The notes beneath the pieces were generated by a model. The model ran no database searches and was not told where the DNA came from. It saw only the letters and a program-made list of their open reading frames with translations. The translations under genes were made by a program, and so were the position numbers. A stretch of DNA of 64,000 bases from Silvania confinis (GTDB lineage Bacteria > Pseudomonadota > Gammaproteobacteria > Enterobacterales > Enterobacteriaceae): the NCBI RefSeq assembly GCF_025564085.1, contig NZ_JAMGZJ010000077.1:434001-498000 (forward strand). The letters run 5' to 3'. Within the stretch, counting starts at the first letter, position 1, and each line of letters opens with the position of its first letter. This document shows positions 30,633 to 38,782 of the stretch, one piece after another.

Positions 30633-30704
30633 TTAATATTAAATCAGTTAGCCCGTGCTCATCTTGCAATAAACGCGGAAGTGCGTACTATAAATTCCCA
30701 GTGT

Positions 30705-30781
30705 CGGCACGTAGCGCAGCCTGGTAGCGCATCGTCATGGGGTGGCGAGGGTCGAGAGTTCAAATCTCTCCGTGCCGACCA
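30705..30781 (+). tRNA. proL: tRNA-Pro (anticodon GGG)
   Basis: A 77-nt gene with encoded CCA. The acceptor stem is CGGCACG/CGTGCCG with ACCA at the end. The D-loop contains AGCCTGGTAGCGC, and the anticodon loop is ATGGGGT with GGG at 30739-30741. The T-arm carries GTTCAAATC. The U-A and U-G pairs in the anticodon stem keep it intact. It is the E. coli proL position, just after yejM. Confidence 0.97.
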
Positions 30782-30791
30782 AATCGATTAA

Positions 30792-30824
30792 AAAAGGGAT
30801 GAACTCTACGAGTTCATCCCTTTT
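30792..30824. terminator. proL / downstream gene bidirectional terminator
   Basis: AAAAGGGATGAACT (30792-30805) pairs perfectly with AGTTCATCCCTTTT (30811-30824) around CTACG. It ends the tRNA transcript and also the leftward 126-codon gene. Confidence 0.9.
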
Positions 30825-30848
30825 GTTTTATCTGAAATCCGTCAATTA

Positions 30849-31229
30849 TCAGTGGCTGGACGTGGCACTCGTCACAACGTCAGCACCGTTCACTTTCAGT
30901 GTGACCTTCTGCTTTCCTTTGACCCAGATCAGAGGTTGCGTATTCTGGAAACCATATCCCTCAAGCGCATTGTAAGCAGCATCCGTTTTCTGCCCACGAA
31001 CGCTGTCACGCAAAAAGCTTTCCAGCTCGCTCTGTGCGCCTTTAGTCGAGGCTTTCGCCGCCTTTTGGTTTTCGGCTTTGGTTTTATGGATATTGCAGGT
31101 GCCGTCGGCTTCGCTCACTTGCGTACAGCCGGAGCGTTCCAGCTGCGCGCGATAGTTTGCGCTAATGGCAAACGCCGGGGCCGCCACGAAAGAAGACAAC
31201 ACAACAGAGATAATTAATTTCTTAAACAT
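30849..31229 (-). CDS. Small secreted protein of unknown family
   Basis: A 126-residue protein starting MFKKLIISVVLSSFVAAPAF, a clear Sec signal peptide cleaved after APAFA. The mature part has two cysteines 9 residues apart (SGCTQVSEADGTC), a Lys/Ala-rich segment and a C-terminal GKQKVTLKVNGADVVTSATS that looks like beta structure. I do not recognise the family. The start at 31229 is preferred because it begins the signal peptide; a longer frame reaches 31301 but adds a second hydrophobic stretch. It lies between proL and a DUF1996 gene, on the same strand as the latter but beyond its terminator. Confidence 0.75.
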   Translation of the reverse strand: MFKKLIISVVLSSFVAAPAFAISANYRAQLERSGCTQVSEADGTCNIHKTKAENQKAAKASTKGAQSELESFLRDSVRGQKTDAAYNALEGYGFQNTQPLIWVKGKQKVTLKVNGADVVTSATSSH

Positions 31230-31587
31230 ACCAGTAACCACCACAAGTAAGAAAATGAGGATTAACAGCCAGTGTAAACATGCATTGTTAATTCGGCTCA
31301 AAAATTAGCATCGCGTGTGGTGATTCACAAACGAAAATATTACGCATGTAAACTAATAAAAATTTGATATAAGTCAGGGCAGGAAGATAGCCTGTTATTT
31401 TGATTGGGAAAAAGCACGGATTGACCGGGTAACCAGCGTATTCGAATGAAAGAGAAACCGCTCACCTCAAGTCTTAACACACTGAAATTTAAATCCTTTA
31501 TAGACATCACCAACAAGTGTAAACAATTGTAAGACAAAAACCAGTCAGCACCCTGACTGGCCCATGCCTTACCCATCACTTATTCGT
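31230..31587. other. AT-rich gap between the two secreted-protein genes
   Basis: This 358-bp low-GC gap contains the terminator of the DUF1996 gene on the right and presumably the promoter of the 126-codon gene on the left. I see no further ORF and no repeat of the tRNA-Pro end. Confidence 0.5.
31541..31560 (-). terminator. DUF1996 gene terminator
   Basis: CCAGTCAG pairs with CTGACTGG around CACC. On the minus strand it is followed by TTTTTG, 27 bases after the gene's stop. Confidence 0.8.
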
Positions 31588-32994
31588 TTAAATTTCTGGC
31601 GTCTTTTTAAAACCCGTTAGCATCAGCAGCAGGCTCTCTTTTGACGATGCCGGGTTAAACTGATAGTGGTTGCCCTGGCGGTCGCCGCCAATGTACCAGG
31701 AGATCTCCGTTTTACCAGCGGCCAGCGCTTTACGCACCGCTTTGTCGACATCCACCATCCGGTACTCACGTTTGTTGTTGAGGTACAGCACCGCATCAGA
31801 GTTGTAGCTGCAGGATGGGCGCTTTTTCCAGGTCACCGTGGCAGGGTTCCAGCTGTTGCTGGCCGGGTAGAAGAAGATCTGGTCTGCGCCATTGGCCTCG
31901 ACCTTCCCACCGTAGATACGCACCTTGTACTTGAACAGGGACGGATCCTGGCCCGTTGGCAACGCAGGAATTTTGAATTTCACCAGGCTCATGGTCTCCG
32001 CGTTGCGGGTTCGGCCACCGTTTTTCCAGTTATCCTGAATCAACAGCATCTGCGCCTGCGGAACCGTTGTGGTCGGCGTCTCGCTGCTCACCCAGACGTT
32101 TGCCTGCGCTGTCGAATAACCATAAGGAATGTTGCTCCCGCAGTCGGTGCCTTCATTCATGCACATATCGGTCATAAACCGCGCGCCCTGCTCCGTCCAG
32201 CCATTCAAAAAATCGGCATGAGCGGTATACAGGCTGCCCCAGTGCTCCTCGCGTGCATCGCCGTTCATGGTGGGATCGAGAGAAAGCTGCGCTTTAGCCG
32301 TATCGAGGGACGTTATCCCTTTAAGCACATAGGCCACGTTCATATTAACCGTCGGGATTTTCACCGGGAAGCCGGACGGGCACTGCCCTTTCACATCATA
32401 AGTCGCATTCGCCATACCGTGCATCGGCTGCAAATGGATGCCGTCCCAGCAGTTGGGGAACTGGATCCCGATATTAAACTGCACCGCATCTTTGGCTTTT
32501 CTCAGGCCACAGACCTCACCGACTTTATTGCTGTAGCCTTTACCGTTGGCGCACAGGAAGGTGATGCGGGAGTTAGGCTGGGTGCCGTGGTGATCGCCCG
32601 CCAGCAGCGCCAGTCCGGCCGGGAATGGGCTGAGGGGATGCTGATCAACGTTGGACGCTTGATAATAGGTTTTCTGGTAAGCAGGTTGCACCACCGTCCC
32701 GTCCAGCAGGCGCAGCGACGGCGCCCAGTAGGCCGAACTGTCGGCTTTATTATCGCAGGTGGTTTCCGACTGTTTTTGCAGCGACGGATAGGTTGAATAG
32801 GCATCCGTACGGGTGTTGCCGAAAAAATCATGCCACATCGCCTGGTTGGGTTTACCAGACATCATAATGGCGTCATCGCCCAGGGTGTGGTTGTACGCGC
32901 AGACAACGTGCGCCTGCGGGCCGGCATGGGCATACAGTGATGGCAGCAACAGGGCTGATGCCAGGGCGGTGTAAAGTGTGGTCCGTTTCATCAT
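31588..32994 (-). CDS. Secreted DUF1996-domain protein with DNRLRE-like C-terminus
   Basis: A 468-residue protein with a signal peptide (MMKRTTLYTALASALLLPSL, cleavage near YAHAG). The N-terminal half resembles DUF1996, a domain best known from secreted fungal and actinobacterial proteins: AYWAPSLRLLDG, FPAGLALLAGD, FLCANGKG, IQFPNCWDGIHL and CPSGFPVKIP. The C-terminal part (about 310-465) resembles DNRLRE/CBM96-type beta domains: IQDNWKNGG, a SWNPATVTW strand, VDVDKAVRKAL and the closing SSKESLLLMLTG. Nine cysteines suggest disulfides. No catalytic function is established. A polysaccharide- or surface-binding role is a guess. Confidence 0.75.
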   Translation of the reverse strand: MMKRTTLYTALASALLLPSLYAHAGPQAHVVCAYNHTLGDDAIMMSGKPNQAMWHDFFGNTRTDAYSTYPSLQKQSETTCDNKADSSAYWAPSLRLLDGTVVQPAYQKTYYQASNVDQHPLSPFPAGLALLAGDHHGTQPNSRITFLCANGKGYSNKVGEVCGLRKAKDAVQFNIGIQFPNCWDGIHLQPMHGMANATYDVKGQCPSGFPVKIPTVNMNVAYVLKGITSLDTAKAQLSLDPTMNGDAREEHWGSLYTAHADFLNGWTEQGARFMTDMCMNEGTDCGSNIPYGYSTAQANVWVSSETPTTTVPQAQMLLIQDNWKNGGRTRNAETMSLVKFKIPALPTGQDPSLFKYKVRIYGGKVEANGADQIFFYPASNSWNPATVTWKKRPSCSYNSDAVLYLNNKREYRMVDVDKAVRKALAAGKTEISWYIGGDRQGNHYQFNPASSKESLLLMLTGFKKTPEI

Positions 32995-33130
32995 GTGCTC
33001 CTGAAATAAAGGAGCACATTGGTATCAAAACCGCGCTAACGCGCCGAATTGTTTACGCAATAATTTTCTTCTGCGCGACGCTTTACAGCGCCACGCCAGC
33101 GATCAATCACTGATCGCGCCTGAAAACACC

Positions 33131-33391
33131 TTAGTGTTTATCGCTGCCGCCGAGGAAAAAGATCCCCAGCGGGATCGCCAGCAGGACGGTAAACACCGTG
33201 CTGTAGACCAGCACCATTGCCGACTGCAGGAAGAACATGCTGGTGGTCCACGCCGTCAGCGGAATGTTGTACTGTTCAACCACACCGATAATGGTGACGC
33301 GCCCCACGCCCGCAACCGCAATCAGAAAAACCGTCAGCAGCGCCAGCAGAAATTTGCGCCCCGCCGGGGTGTTAAGTTTTTCACGTACCAT
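33131..33391 (-). CDS. Small two-helix inner-membrane protein
   Basis: An 86-residue protein starting MVREKLNTPAGRKFLLALLT, with hydrophobic segments near residues 14-35 and 46-78. It resembles what I recall as the DUF2534 family of enterobacterial membrane proteins, though that assignment is from memory. The ATG at 33391 is chosen over an in-frame ATG at 33469, which would add a charged leader of 26 residues. It lies between the DUF1996 gene and ecotin, which diverges from it. Function unknown. Confidence 0.65.
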   Translation of the reverse strand: MVREKLNTPAGRKFLLALLTVFLIAVAGVGRVTIIGVVEQYNIPLTAWTTSMFFLQSAMVLVYSTVFTVLLAIPLGIFFLGGSDKH

Positions 33392-33584
33392 GGCTTTTTC
33401 CTTCACAGATGAATAACAATGATTGCCGCTCACCCTACCACGAACCCCTTCACGGCACCAATTCAGCATTTAAAACTATTACCAAGCTAATTATTCAGTC
33501 ACATTAGCCGGTTAAAAATAAATTTAAGGTAAAAACATCTACGTGATAGTCTGAAGACGAACGGATCGACATAAAGGAATAACT

Positions 33585-34076
33585 GTGAAAAACACATCGA
33601 AAAGCGTCATTGCCCTGCTGGCTCTGACCTCGCTTAACGTCTGGGCCAGTGAGCCGACCCAACCCCTGAGCAAAACCGCACCTTATCCGCAGGCCGAACA
33701 CGGGATGAAACGCCAGGTCATCGACCTGCCCACCCAGCCTGAGGAAGCGAATTTTAAGGTTGAACTGCTGATCGGTCAGACGCTGGAAGTGGACTGCAAT
33801 CGCCATCGGCTCGGCGGCCAGTTAAGCCAAAAAACGCTGGAAGGCTGGGGTTACGACTATTACGTGTTCGATAAGGTGACGTCACCGGTTTCAACCATGA
33901 TGGCCTGCCCGGACGGGAAAAAATCTACGCAGTTTGTGATGGCAAATCTGGGTGACAACAGCCTGCTGCGCTACAACAGCAAGTTGCCGATTGTGGTGTA
34001 TACGCCTGCCAACGTCGAGGTGAAGTACCGCATCTGGAAGGCCGACGAGAAGGTCGACAACGCCGTCGAGCGTTAA
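33585..34076 (+). CDS. eco: Ecotin, serine protease inhibitor
   Basis: A 163-residue periplasmic dimeric inhibitor of trypsin-fold proteases. A signal peptide ends near VWA-SEPTQP. The mature sequence [20 protein letters not shown] follows the family. The reactive-site loop [11 protein letters not shown] has Met105 as P1, as in E. coli, giving broad specificity, with C71 and C108 forming the conserved disulfide. The start is GTG at 33585 with AAAGGAAT upstream. It probably protects the cell from host proteases such as neutrophil elastase. Confidence 0.96.
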   Translation: MKNTSKSVIALLALTSLNVWASEPTQPLSKTAPYPQAEHGMKRQVIDLPTQPEEANFKVELLIGQTLEVDCNRHRLGGQLSQKTLEGWGYDYYVFDKVTSPVSTMMACPDGKKSTQFVMANLGDNSLLRYNSKLPIVVYTPANVEVKYRIWKADEKVDNAVER

Positions 34077-34083
34077 GGCAAAA

Positions 34084-34113
34084 ATGCCCGGCAGCGTGCG
34101 CCACCGGGCATAC
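34084..34113. repeat. REP-like palindrome between eco and mqo
   Basis: ATGCCCGG (34084-34091) and CCGGGCAT (34104-34111) bracket a GC-rich centre typical of enterobacterial REP units. It separates the convergent eco and mqo and may block exonucleases or act as a weak terminator. Confidence 0.75.
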
Positions 34114-34117
34114 AAGG

Positions 34118-35764
34118 TTACAGCGCGATATCCGCTACCGGTTTGCTTTCCGGCTTCGCCTGCAGTTGAGCCTGCGGCGCAACGTCAGGGGCCTGCGGCT
34201 TGTCATAGTTCAGCTGCAGAACGCGGCTGGTGTACTCCAGTTCCTGCTCCGTGGCCTCAACGTTACCGTTCAGCGCCGTACCGTAAGACGGAATAATGGT
34301 CTTCAGCTTCGCCTGCCATTGTGGGCTGGCGACTTTATCTTTGAACACTTTTTCCATCAGATGCAGCATGATCGGTGCCGCGGTTGACGCGCCCGGAGAA
34401 GCCCCCAGCAGCGCAGCAATGGTGCCTTCTTTGTCGCTCACCACTTCGGTGCCCAGACGCAGCACGCCGCCTTTATCCGCATCACGTTTGATGATCTGCA
34501 CGCGTTGACCTGCCTGCCACAAACGCCAGTCTTCTTTTTTCGCGTCCGGGTAGTACTCTTTCAGCGCCTCAAAACGATCGTCGTCAGAGAGCAGCACCTG
34601 GCTAATCAGGTATTTCACCAGATCGAAGTTATCCATCCCCACGTTCATCATCGGCACCACGTTGGAGGTGGTGGTTGAACTCAGCAGATCCCACAGGGAG
34701 CCGTTTTTCAGGAACTTCGTCGAGAAGGTGGCGAACGGGCCAAACAACACCACGCGCTTACCGTCCAGAATACGGGTATCGATGTGCGGAACCGACATTG
34801 GCGGTGCCCCCACCGAGGCCTGACCGTACACTTTTGCCAGATGGCGATTCACCACATCCGGGTTTTCCGACACCAGGAACTGCCCGCCAACCGGGAAGCC
34901 ACCGTAGTTATCCGCTTCCGGAATACCGGTTTCCTGCAGCAGCTTCAGCGCCGCGCCGCCTGCGCCAATAAAGACAAACTTCGCTTTAATCACCCGTTCA
35001 GCGTCGTTGTTTTTCAGATCGGCAACGGTCACGTTCCAGGAGTTGTCCGCGTTACGGGTAAAGCCACGCACTTCGGTGTTCACGGCCAGGCTGAAGTTCT
35101 CTTTCTTCTGCAGACCGCTGACCAGCTGACGGGTGATCTCACCGTAGTTGACGTCGGTACCAATGTCGGTGCGCGTCGCCGCCACTTTCTGGTTCGGGTC
35201 GCGGCCTTCCATCACCAGCGGCGCCCAGGCTTTAATCTGCGCGTGGTCTTCGGAGTACTTCATGCCGCGGAACAACGTGCTTTGCTGCAGCGCAGCGTAA
35301 CGCGCGCGCAGGAAGTTAACATTCTCATTGCCCCAGACGAAACTCATGTGCGGCACGGAGTTAATGAAAGCATGCGGATCGTGCATCACGCCGCTGTTAA
35401 CCTGATGGGACCAGAACTGACGCGAAATCTGGAACGCTTCGTTGATTTCAACGGCTTTCTCAATACTGATGGTGCCGTCTTTCTTCTGCGGCGTGTAGTT
35501 GAGCTCCATTAATGCCGAGTGGCCAGTACCGGCGTTATTCCAGCCGTTGGAGCTCTCTTTCGCCACGCCATCGAGGCGTTCGACCATGGTCATCGACCAG
35601 CCTGGCTCAAGCTCTTGCAGATAGGTCCCTAGCGTGGCGCTCATGATGCCGCCGCCAATTAAAAGAACGTCTGTTTCCTGCTCTTGTGCCTGCGCCTGTG
35701 CCGCCATTGGGGCAGCGCTGAGGCTTACAGCCACAGACAAGAGCATGGCAGTCATTTTTTTCAT
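34118..35764 (-). CDS. mqo: Malate:quinone oxidoreductase
   Basis: A 548-residue FAD enzyme on the inner membrane that oxidises malate to oxaloacetate and passes electrons to quinone. The FAD motif is [18 protein letters not shown] (near residues 32-49), and [20 protein letters not shown] is a strong family marker. The start at 35764 gives the E. coli length and begins a signal-like [19 protein letters not shown] stretch; the 25 extra codons upstream lie in the AT-rich promoter. The Gln/Ala-rich C-terminal tail is typical. Confidence 0.95.
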   Translation of the reverse strand: MKKMTAMLLSVAVSLSAAPMAAQAQAQEQETDVLLIGGGIMSATLGTYLQELEPGWSMTMVERLDGVAKESSNGWNNAGTGHSALMELNYTPQKKDGTISIEKAVEINEAFQISRQFWSHQVNSGVMHDPHAFINSVPHMSFVWGNENVNFLRARYAALQQSTLFRGMKYSEDHAQIKAWAPLVMEGRDPNQKVAATRTDIGTDVNYGEITRQLVSGLQKKENFSLAVNTEVRGFTRNADNSWNVTVADLKNNDAERVIKAKFVFIGAGGAALKLLQETGIPEADNYGGFPVGGQFLVSENPDVVNRHLAKVYGQASVGAPPMSVPHIDTRILDGKRVVLFGPFATFSTKFLKNGSLWDLLSSTTTSNVVPMMNVGMDNFDLVKYLISQVLLSDDDRFEALKEYYPDAKKEDWRLWQAGQRVQIIKRDADKGGVLRLGTEVVSDKEGTIAALLGASPGASTAAPIMLHLMEKVFKDKVASPQWQAKLKTIIPSYGTALNGNVEATEQELEYTSRVLQLNYDKPQAPDVAPQAQLQAKPESKPVADIAL

Positions 35765-35833
35765 GATTAATGCCTTCGTATAAGCGGTTTTATTGCTGTT
35801 AAGACGGGTAGTCGAGTGCGGGCCCAACGGTAG

Positions 35834-35892
35834 CAACATTTAAATATTGTTTAAAGGTTAAATAATTATTGTAATTATGATATTTAATGTTG
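35834..35892. promoter_or_regulatory. AT-rich mqo upstream region with inverted repeat
   Basis: CAACATTTAAATAT (35834-35847) and ATATTTAATGTTG (35880-35892) form an imperfect inverted repeat around TTAAAGGTTAAATAATTATT, about 70-130 bases upstream of mqo. The TTAAA/TTAAT elements resemble ArcA boxes, and mqo is ArcA-repressed in E. coli, but binding is inferred. Confidence 0.4.
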
Positions 35893-36019
35893 CGCAATTT
35901 GTAGGGTTACTCAATTTGTCGGGCTGGAAAAAGGCTCACTTACCCGCTACTATGCTGCCCTTTGTGATCAATCGCACAAATACGCTTATCCTGCTGGCAC
36001 CACTAACCTGCGAAAAACT

Positions 36020-37246
36020 ATGTCCCAGACACATGTCTCTCCCCGGATCCTAACGGTCCTGCGATCTCCGTCGTTATTCATGCGTGAAACCCTGGCCGGG
36101 ATGATCACTGCCCTGGCGTTAATCCCGGAAGTGATCTCGTTTTCGGTGGTGGCGGGGGTGGATCCCAAGGTCAGTCTGTTTGCCTCGGTAGTACTGTGCC
36201 TGGCGCTGTCGGTAATGGGTGGACGTCCGGCGATGGTGACGGCAGCGGCCGGTTCGGTGGCGCTGGTGATTGGACCGATGGTCCATCAGCATGGCGCACA
36301 ATACATTTTGCCAGCGGTACTGCTCGCGGGGGTTATCCAGATCCTGTTCGGCGCACTGGGGATGGCGCGCCTGATGCGCTTTATTCCGCAGGCGGTGATG
36401 ACCGGGTTTGTTAACGCGCTGGGGATCCTGATCTTCTTTGCCCAGGTGCCGCATTTCTGGAGCAAAAGCCCGCTGATTGTCGGCCTGTTTGTCCTGACGC
36501 TGCTGATTGTACTGTGGGCGCCCCGCTACATTAAAAGCATCCCTTCACCGCTGATCGCCATTGTGGTCCTGACGCTGTTTACCGTCACCAGCGGCCAGTT
36601 GCTGCCGACCGTCGGCGACGAAGGCTCGATTGGCGGCGGCCTGCCGGGCATCACCCAGATGCTGGTCCCGCTTAATCTGCACACCCTGAGCATCATCTGG
36701 CCCTGCGCACTCAGTATCGCCTTCGTCGGTCTGATGGAATCTTTGCTGACCGCCAAACTGGTGGATGAGCTGACGGCCACCCCGTCCAGCAAGCGCCGGG
36801 AGAGCATGGGTCTTGGCGTGGCAAATATCATGGCGGGCTTTTTTGGCGGGATCGCGGGCTGCGCGATGATCGGTCAGACCATTGTGAACGTTGAGATGGG
36901 CAAAGGGCGCAGCCGCGTTTCTACCCTCGCCGCCGGGCTGGTGCTGCTGCTATTGGTTACCGCGCTCAGCGAGGTGATGGCAAAAATCCCGATGGCGGTG
37001 CTGGCAGGGATTATGGCGATTGTGGCGGTCAAAACTTTCAACTGGCACAGCATTCAACCGTCCAGCGTGAAGGGCGCGCCGATCGCCGAAACGCTGGTGA
37101 TGCTGGTGACCGTTGCGGCCACCGTCTCAACCGGCAATCTGGCGATAGGCGTGCTGGGCGGCATTCTTGCAATGGTAATAATGCCGGCCCGCATCAAGCA
37201 TCGGCATGCTAGAGCAGAAACACCGTCGCCAGACCCAGAAAAATAA
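36020..37246 (+). CDS. SulP-family anion transporter without STAS domain
   Basis: A 408-residue polytopic protein with about 11-12 helices. The SulP entry motif is RETLAGMITALALIPEVISF (residues 22-41), followed by GRPAMVTAAAGSVALV and the GFFGGIAGCAMIGQTIVN segment. Sulfate permeases, bicarbonate and dicarboxylate carriers share this fold, so the anion is unknown. Family members are usually ~550 residues with a cytoplasmic STAS domain; this one stops right after the last helix with a short polar tail. Its last 38 bases overlap the end of convergent mgtE. E. coli K-12 has no such gene between mqo and yojI. Confidence 0.85.
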   Translation: MSQTHVSPRILTVLRSPSLFMRETLAGMITALALIPEVISFSVVAGVDPKVSLFASVVLCLALSVMGGRPAMVTAAAGSVALVIGPMVHQHGAQYILPAVLLAGVIQILFGALGMARLMRFIPQAVMTGFVNALGILIFFAQVPHFWSKSPLIVGLFVLTLLIVLWAPRYIKSIPSPLIAIVVLTLFTVTSGQLLPTVGDEGSIGGGLPGITQMLVPLNLHTLSIIWPCALSIAFVGLMESLLTAKLVDELTATPSSKRRESMGLGVANIMAGFFGGIAGCAMIGQTIVNVEMGKGRSRVSTLAAGLVLLLLVTALSEVMAKIPMAVLAGIMAIVAVKTFNWHSIQPSSVKGAPIAETLVMLVTVAATVSTGNLAIGVLGGILAMVIMPARIKHRHARAETPSPDPEK

Positions 37247-38648
37247 AGAACCCGCCGGTATCGGTGATGGCGGTGATCAGTACGCTCGACCCCACTGCGG
37301 GGTCGCGCCCGAAGCGGATCATACCCATCGGGATAATCACCCCCATCATCGCCGCCACCAGCAGATTGAGCACCATCGCCAGCGTCATTACGCCACCCAG
37401 CGCCATATCATCGTATAACCACCAGGTGACCCCGCCCATAATCCCGCCCCACACCAGCCCGTTGACGAGCGCCACGCCCAGCTCACGCATAATCAGGAAG
37501 GTAAAGTTACCCGGCTGAATATGTTGCAGCGCCAGCGCGCGCACAATCATGGTGATGGTCTGGTTACCGGTGTTGCCGCCAATCCCCGCCACGATCGGCA
37601 TCAGCGAGGCCAGCGCCACCAGCTGTGAAATGGTGTGTTCAAATCCGTCGATCACCCTGGAGGCGATAAAGGCGGTACAGAGGTTGATCGCCAGCCATGC
37701 CCAACGGGTTTTTACCGCTTTGCTCACCGGGGCATACACATCTTCTTCGGCGCTTAACCCTCCGAGGGCGCGCATATCGTTATCGGTCTCTTCATACACC
37801 ACATCGACGATCTCATCGATGGTCAGACGCCCCATCAGCTTGCCCACCGAGTCCACCACGGCGGCACTGATCAGGTTGTCACGTTCAAAGGTACGGGCCG
37901 CTTTTTCGGCATCATCTTCCGGGGAGAAGATCATCGGCTGGGTTTCCATCACCTCGCTGACCCGCCGCTGGGCGCTGTTCAGCAGAATGGTCTTCAGCTC
38001 CAGCTCGCCAAGCAGGATTTTATCGCGCGAGGTGACAAACAGCTTGTCGGTGTTCTCCGGCATTTTGCCCAGCCGGCGCAGGTAGCGTTGCACCGTGCCC
38101 AGGGTAACGTCCGGGCGCACCATAATGACGCCAAACTCCATGATCGCGCCGACGCGGTTCTTCTCGTAGTGCATGACCTGACGGACGCGGGCCCGTTCCC
38201 CGGCGGGCAGTGATGCCAGCAGGCGACCGGTCAGGTTACGTGGCAGGTGCTGAACCAGGTAAATCTGCTCGTCGATATCCAGGGTACGTAGGGCGTCGAG
38301 AATATCGTGATCGCTCATCTCGTCGATCAGATCTTCCCAGACGTTTTCGGAGGCTTCCAGCAGCACCTGACCGCGCTCGTGATCCTGCACCAGACGCCAC
38401 AGGGCGTGGCGCTCTTCCGAAGGTAGCGCCTCCAGGGTATCGGCGAGATCCGGCGGCGGTAAATGGGCGACCAGTGCCCCTACCTCAGCAATATCGTCGG
38501 CTAAAGTACCGACATCATATTGCTCAGCCAGGGTCAGCTTGCCCAACAGGCTGGAGGTGAGCGCTTTGTCGGTGGTCATCAACCAGATGAGACGCGCACG
38601 CTCTTGATCGCGCAACCTTGCGCTATTTTTCGATAATCCAGGCATCAA
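37209..38648 (-). CDS. mgtE: Magnesium transporter MgtE
   Basis: A 479-residue magnesium channel. An N-terminal superhelical MgtE domain (about 50-150) precedes two CBS domains (about 155-280) that gate the pore by sensing magnesium, and then five membrane helices. The pore region carries the family motif IVAGIGGNTGNQTITMIVRA. It converges on the SulP gene and overlaps it by 38 bases. Only about 280 bp separate its start from the yojI 3' end region, and I saw no magnesium riboswitch upstream. E. coli K-12 lacks this gene at this locus. Confidence 0.92.
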   Translation of the reverse strand: MMPGLSKNSARLRDQERARLIWLMTTDKALTSSLLGKLTLAEQYDVGTLADDIAEVGALVAHLPPPDLADTLEALPSEERHALWRLVQDHERGQVLLEASENVWEDLIDEMSDHDILDALRTLDIDEQIYLVQHLPRNLTGRLLASLPAGERARVRQVMHYEKNRVGAIMEFGVIMVRPDVTLGTVQRYLRRLGKMPENTDKLFVTSRDKILLGELELKTILLNSAQRRVSEVMETQPMIFSPEDDAEKAARTFERDNLISAAVVDSVGKLMGRLTIDEIVDVVYEETDNDMRALGGLSAEEDVYAPVSKAVKTRWAWLAINLCTAFIASRVIDGFEHTISQLVALASLMPIVAGIGGNTGNQTITMIVRALALQHIQPGNFTFLIMRELGVALVNGLVWGGIMGGVTWWLYDDMALGGVMTLAMVLNLLVAAMMGVIIPMGMIRFGRDPAVGSSVLITAITDTGGFFIFLGLATVFLL

Positions 38649-38745
38649 TCATTAATCCATGAAATGAGTTGGCATTAAGCATAGCGCGAGGTTGTGTAAA
38701 TTTTAATAAACGAATGACAGGAAAGGAGAAAAAATCAGAATTGAG

Positions 38746-38773
38746 GCCGGGCAGGCGAAGCCGCCACCCGGCA
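38746..38773. repeat. REP element between mgtE and yojI
   Basis: GCCGGGCAGGCG-AAG-CCGCCACCCGGC is a single REP-type palindrome located just after the yojI stop. Confidence 0.75.
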
Positions 38774-38782
38774 CATTGTCAC

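Noticed and set aside
31666..32796. A 376-codon + strand frame opposite the DUF1996 gene
   Set aside because: It is His/Arg-rich with no signal or domain. The minus-strand gene has a signal peptide, family motifs and a terminator, so this is its shadow.
30705..33584. A genomic island inserted at tRNA-Pro
   Set aside because: No integrase gene and no direct repeat of the tRNA 3' end were seen downstream, so a site-specific island is not supported although the genes are lineage-specific.
36020..37246. The SulP gene as a truncated pseudogene
   Set aside because: The membrane domain is complete and the frame is clean with a normal start. Lack of STAS is seen in some family members, so it is called as a gene.
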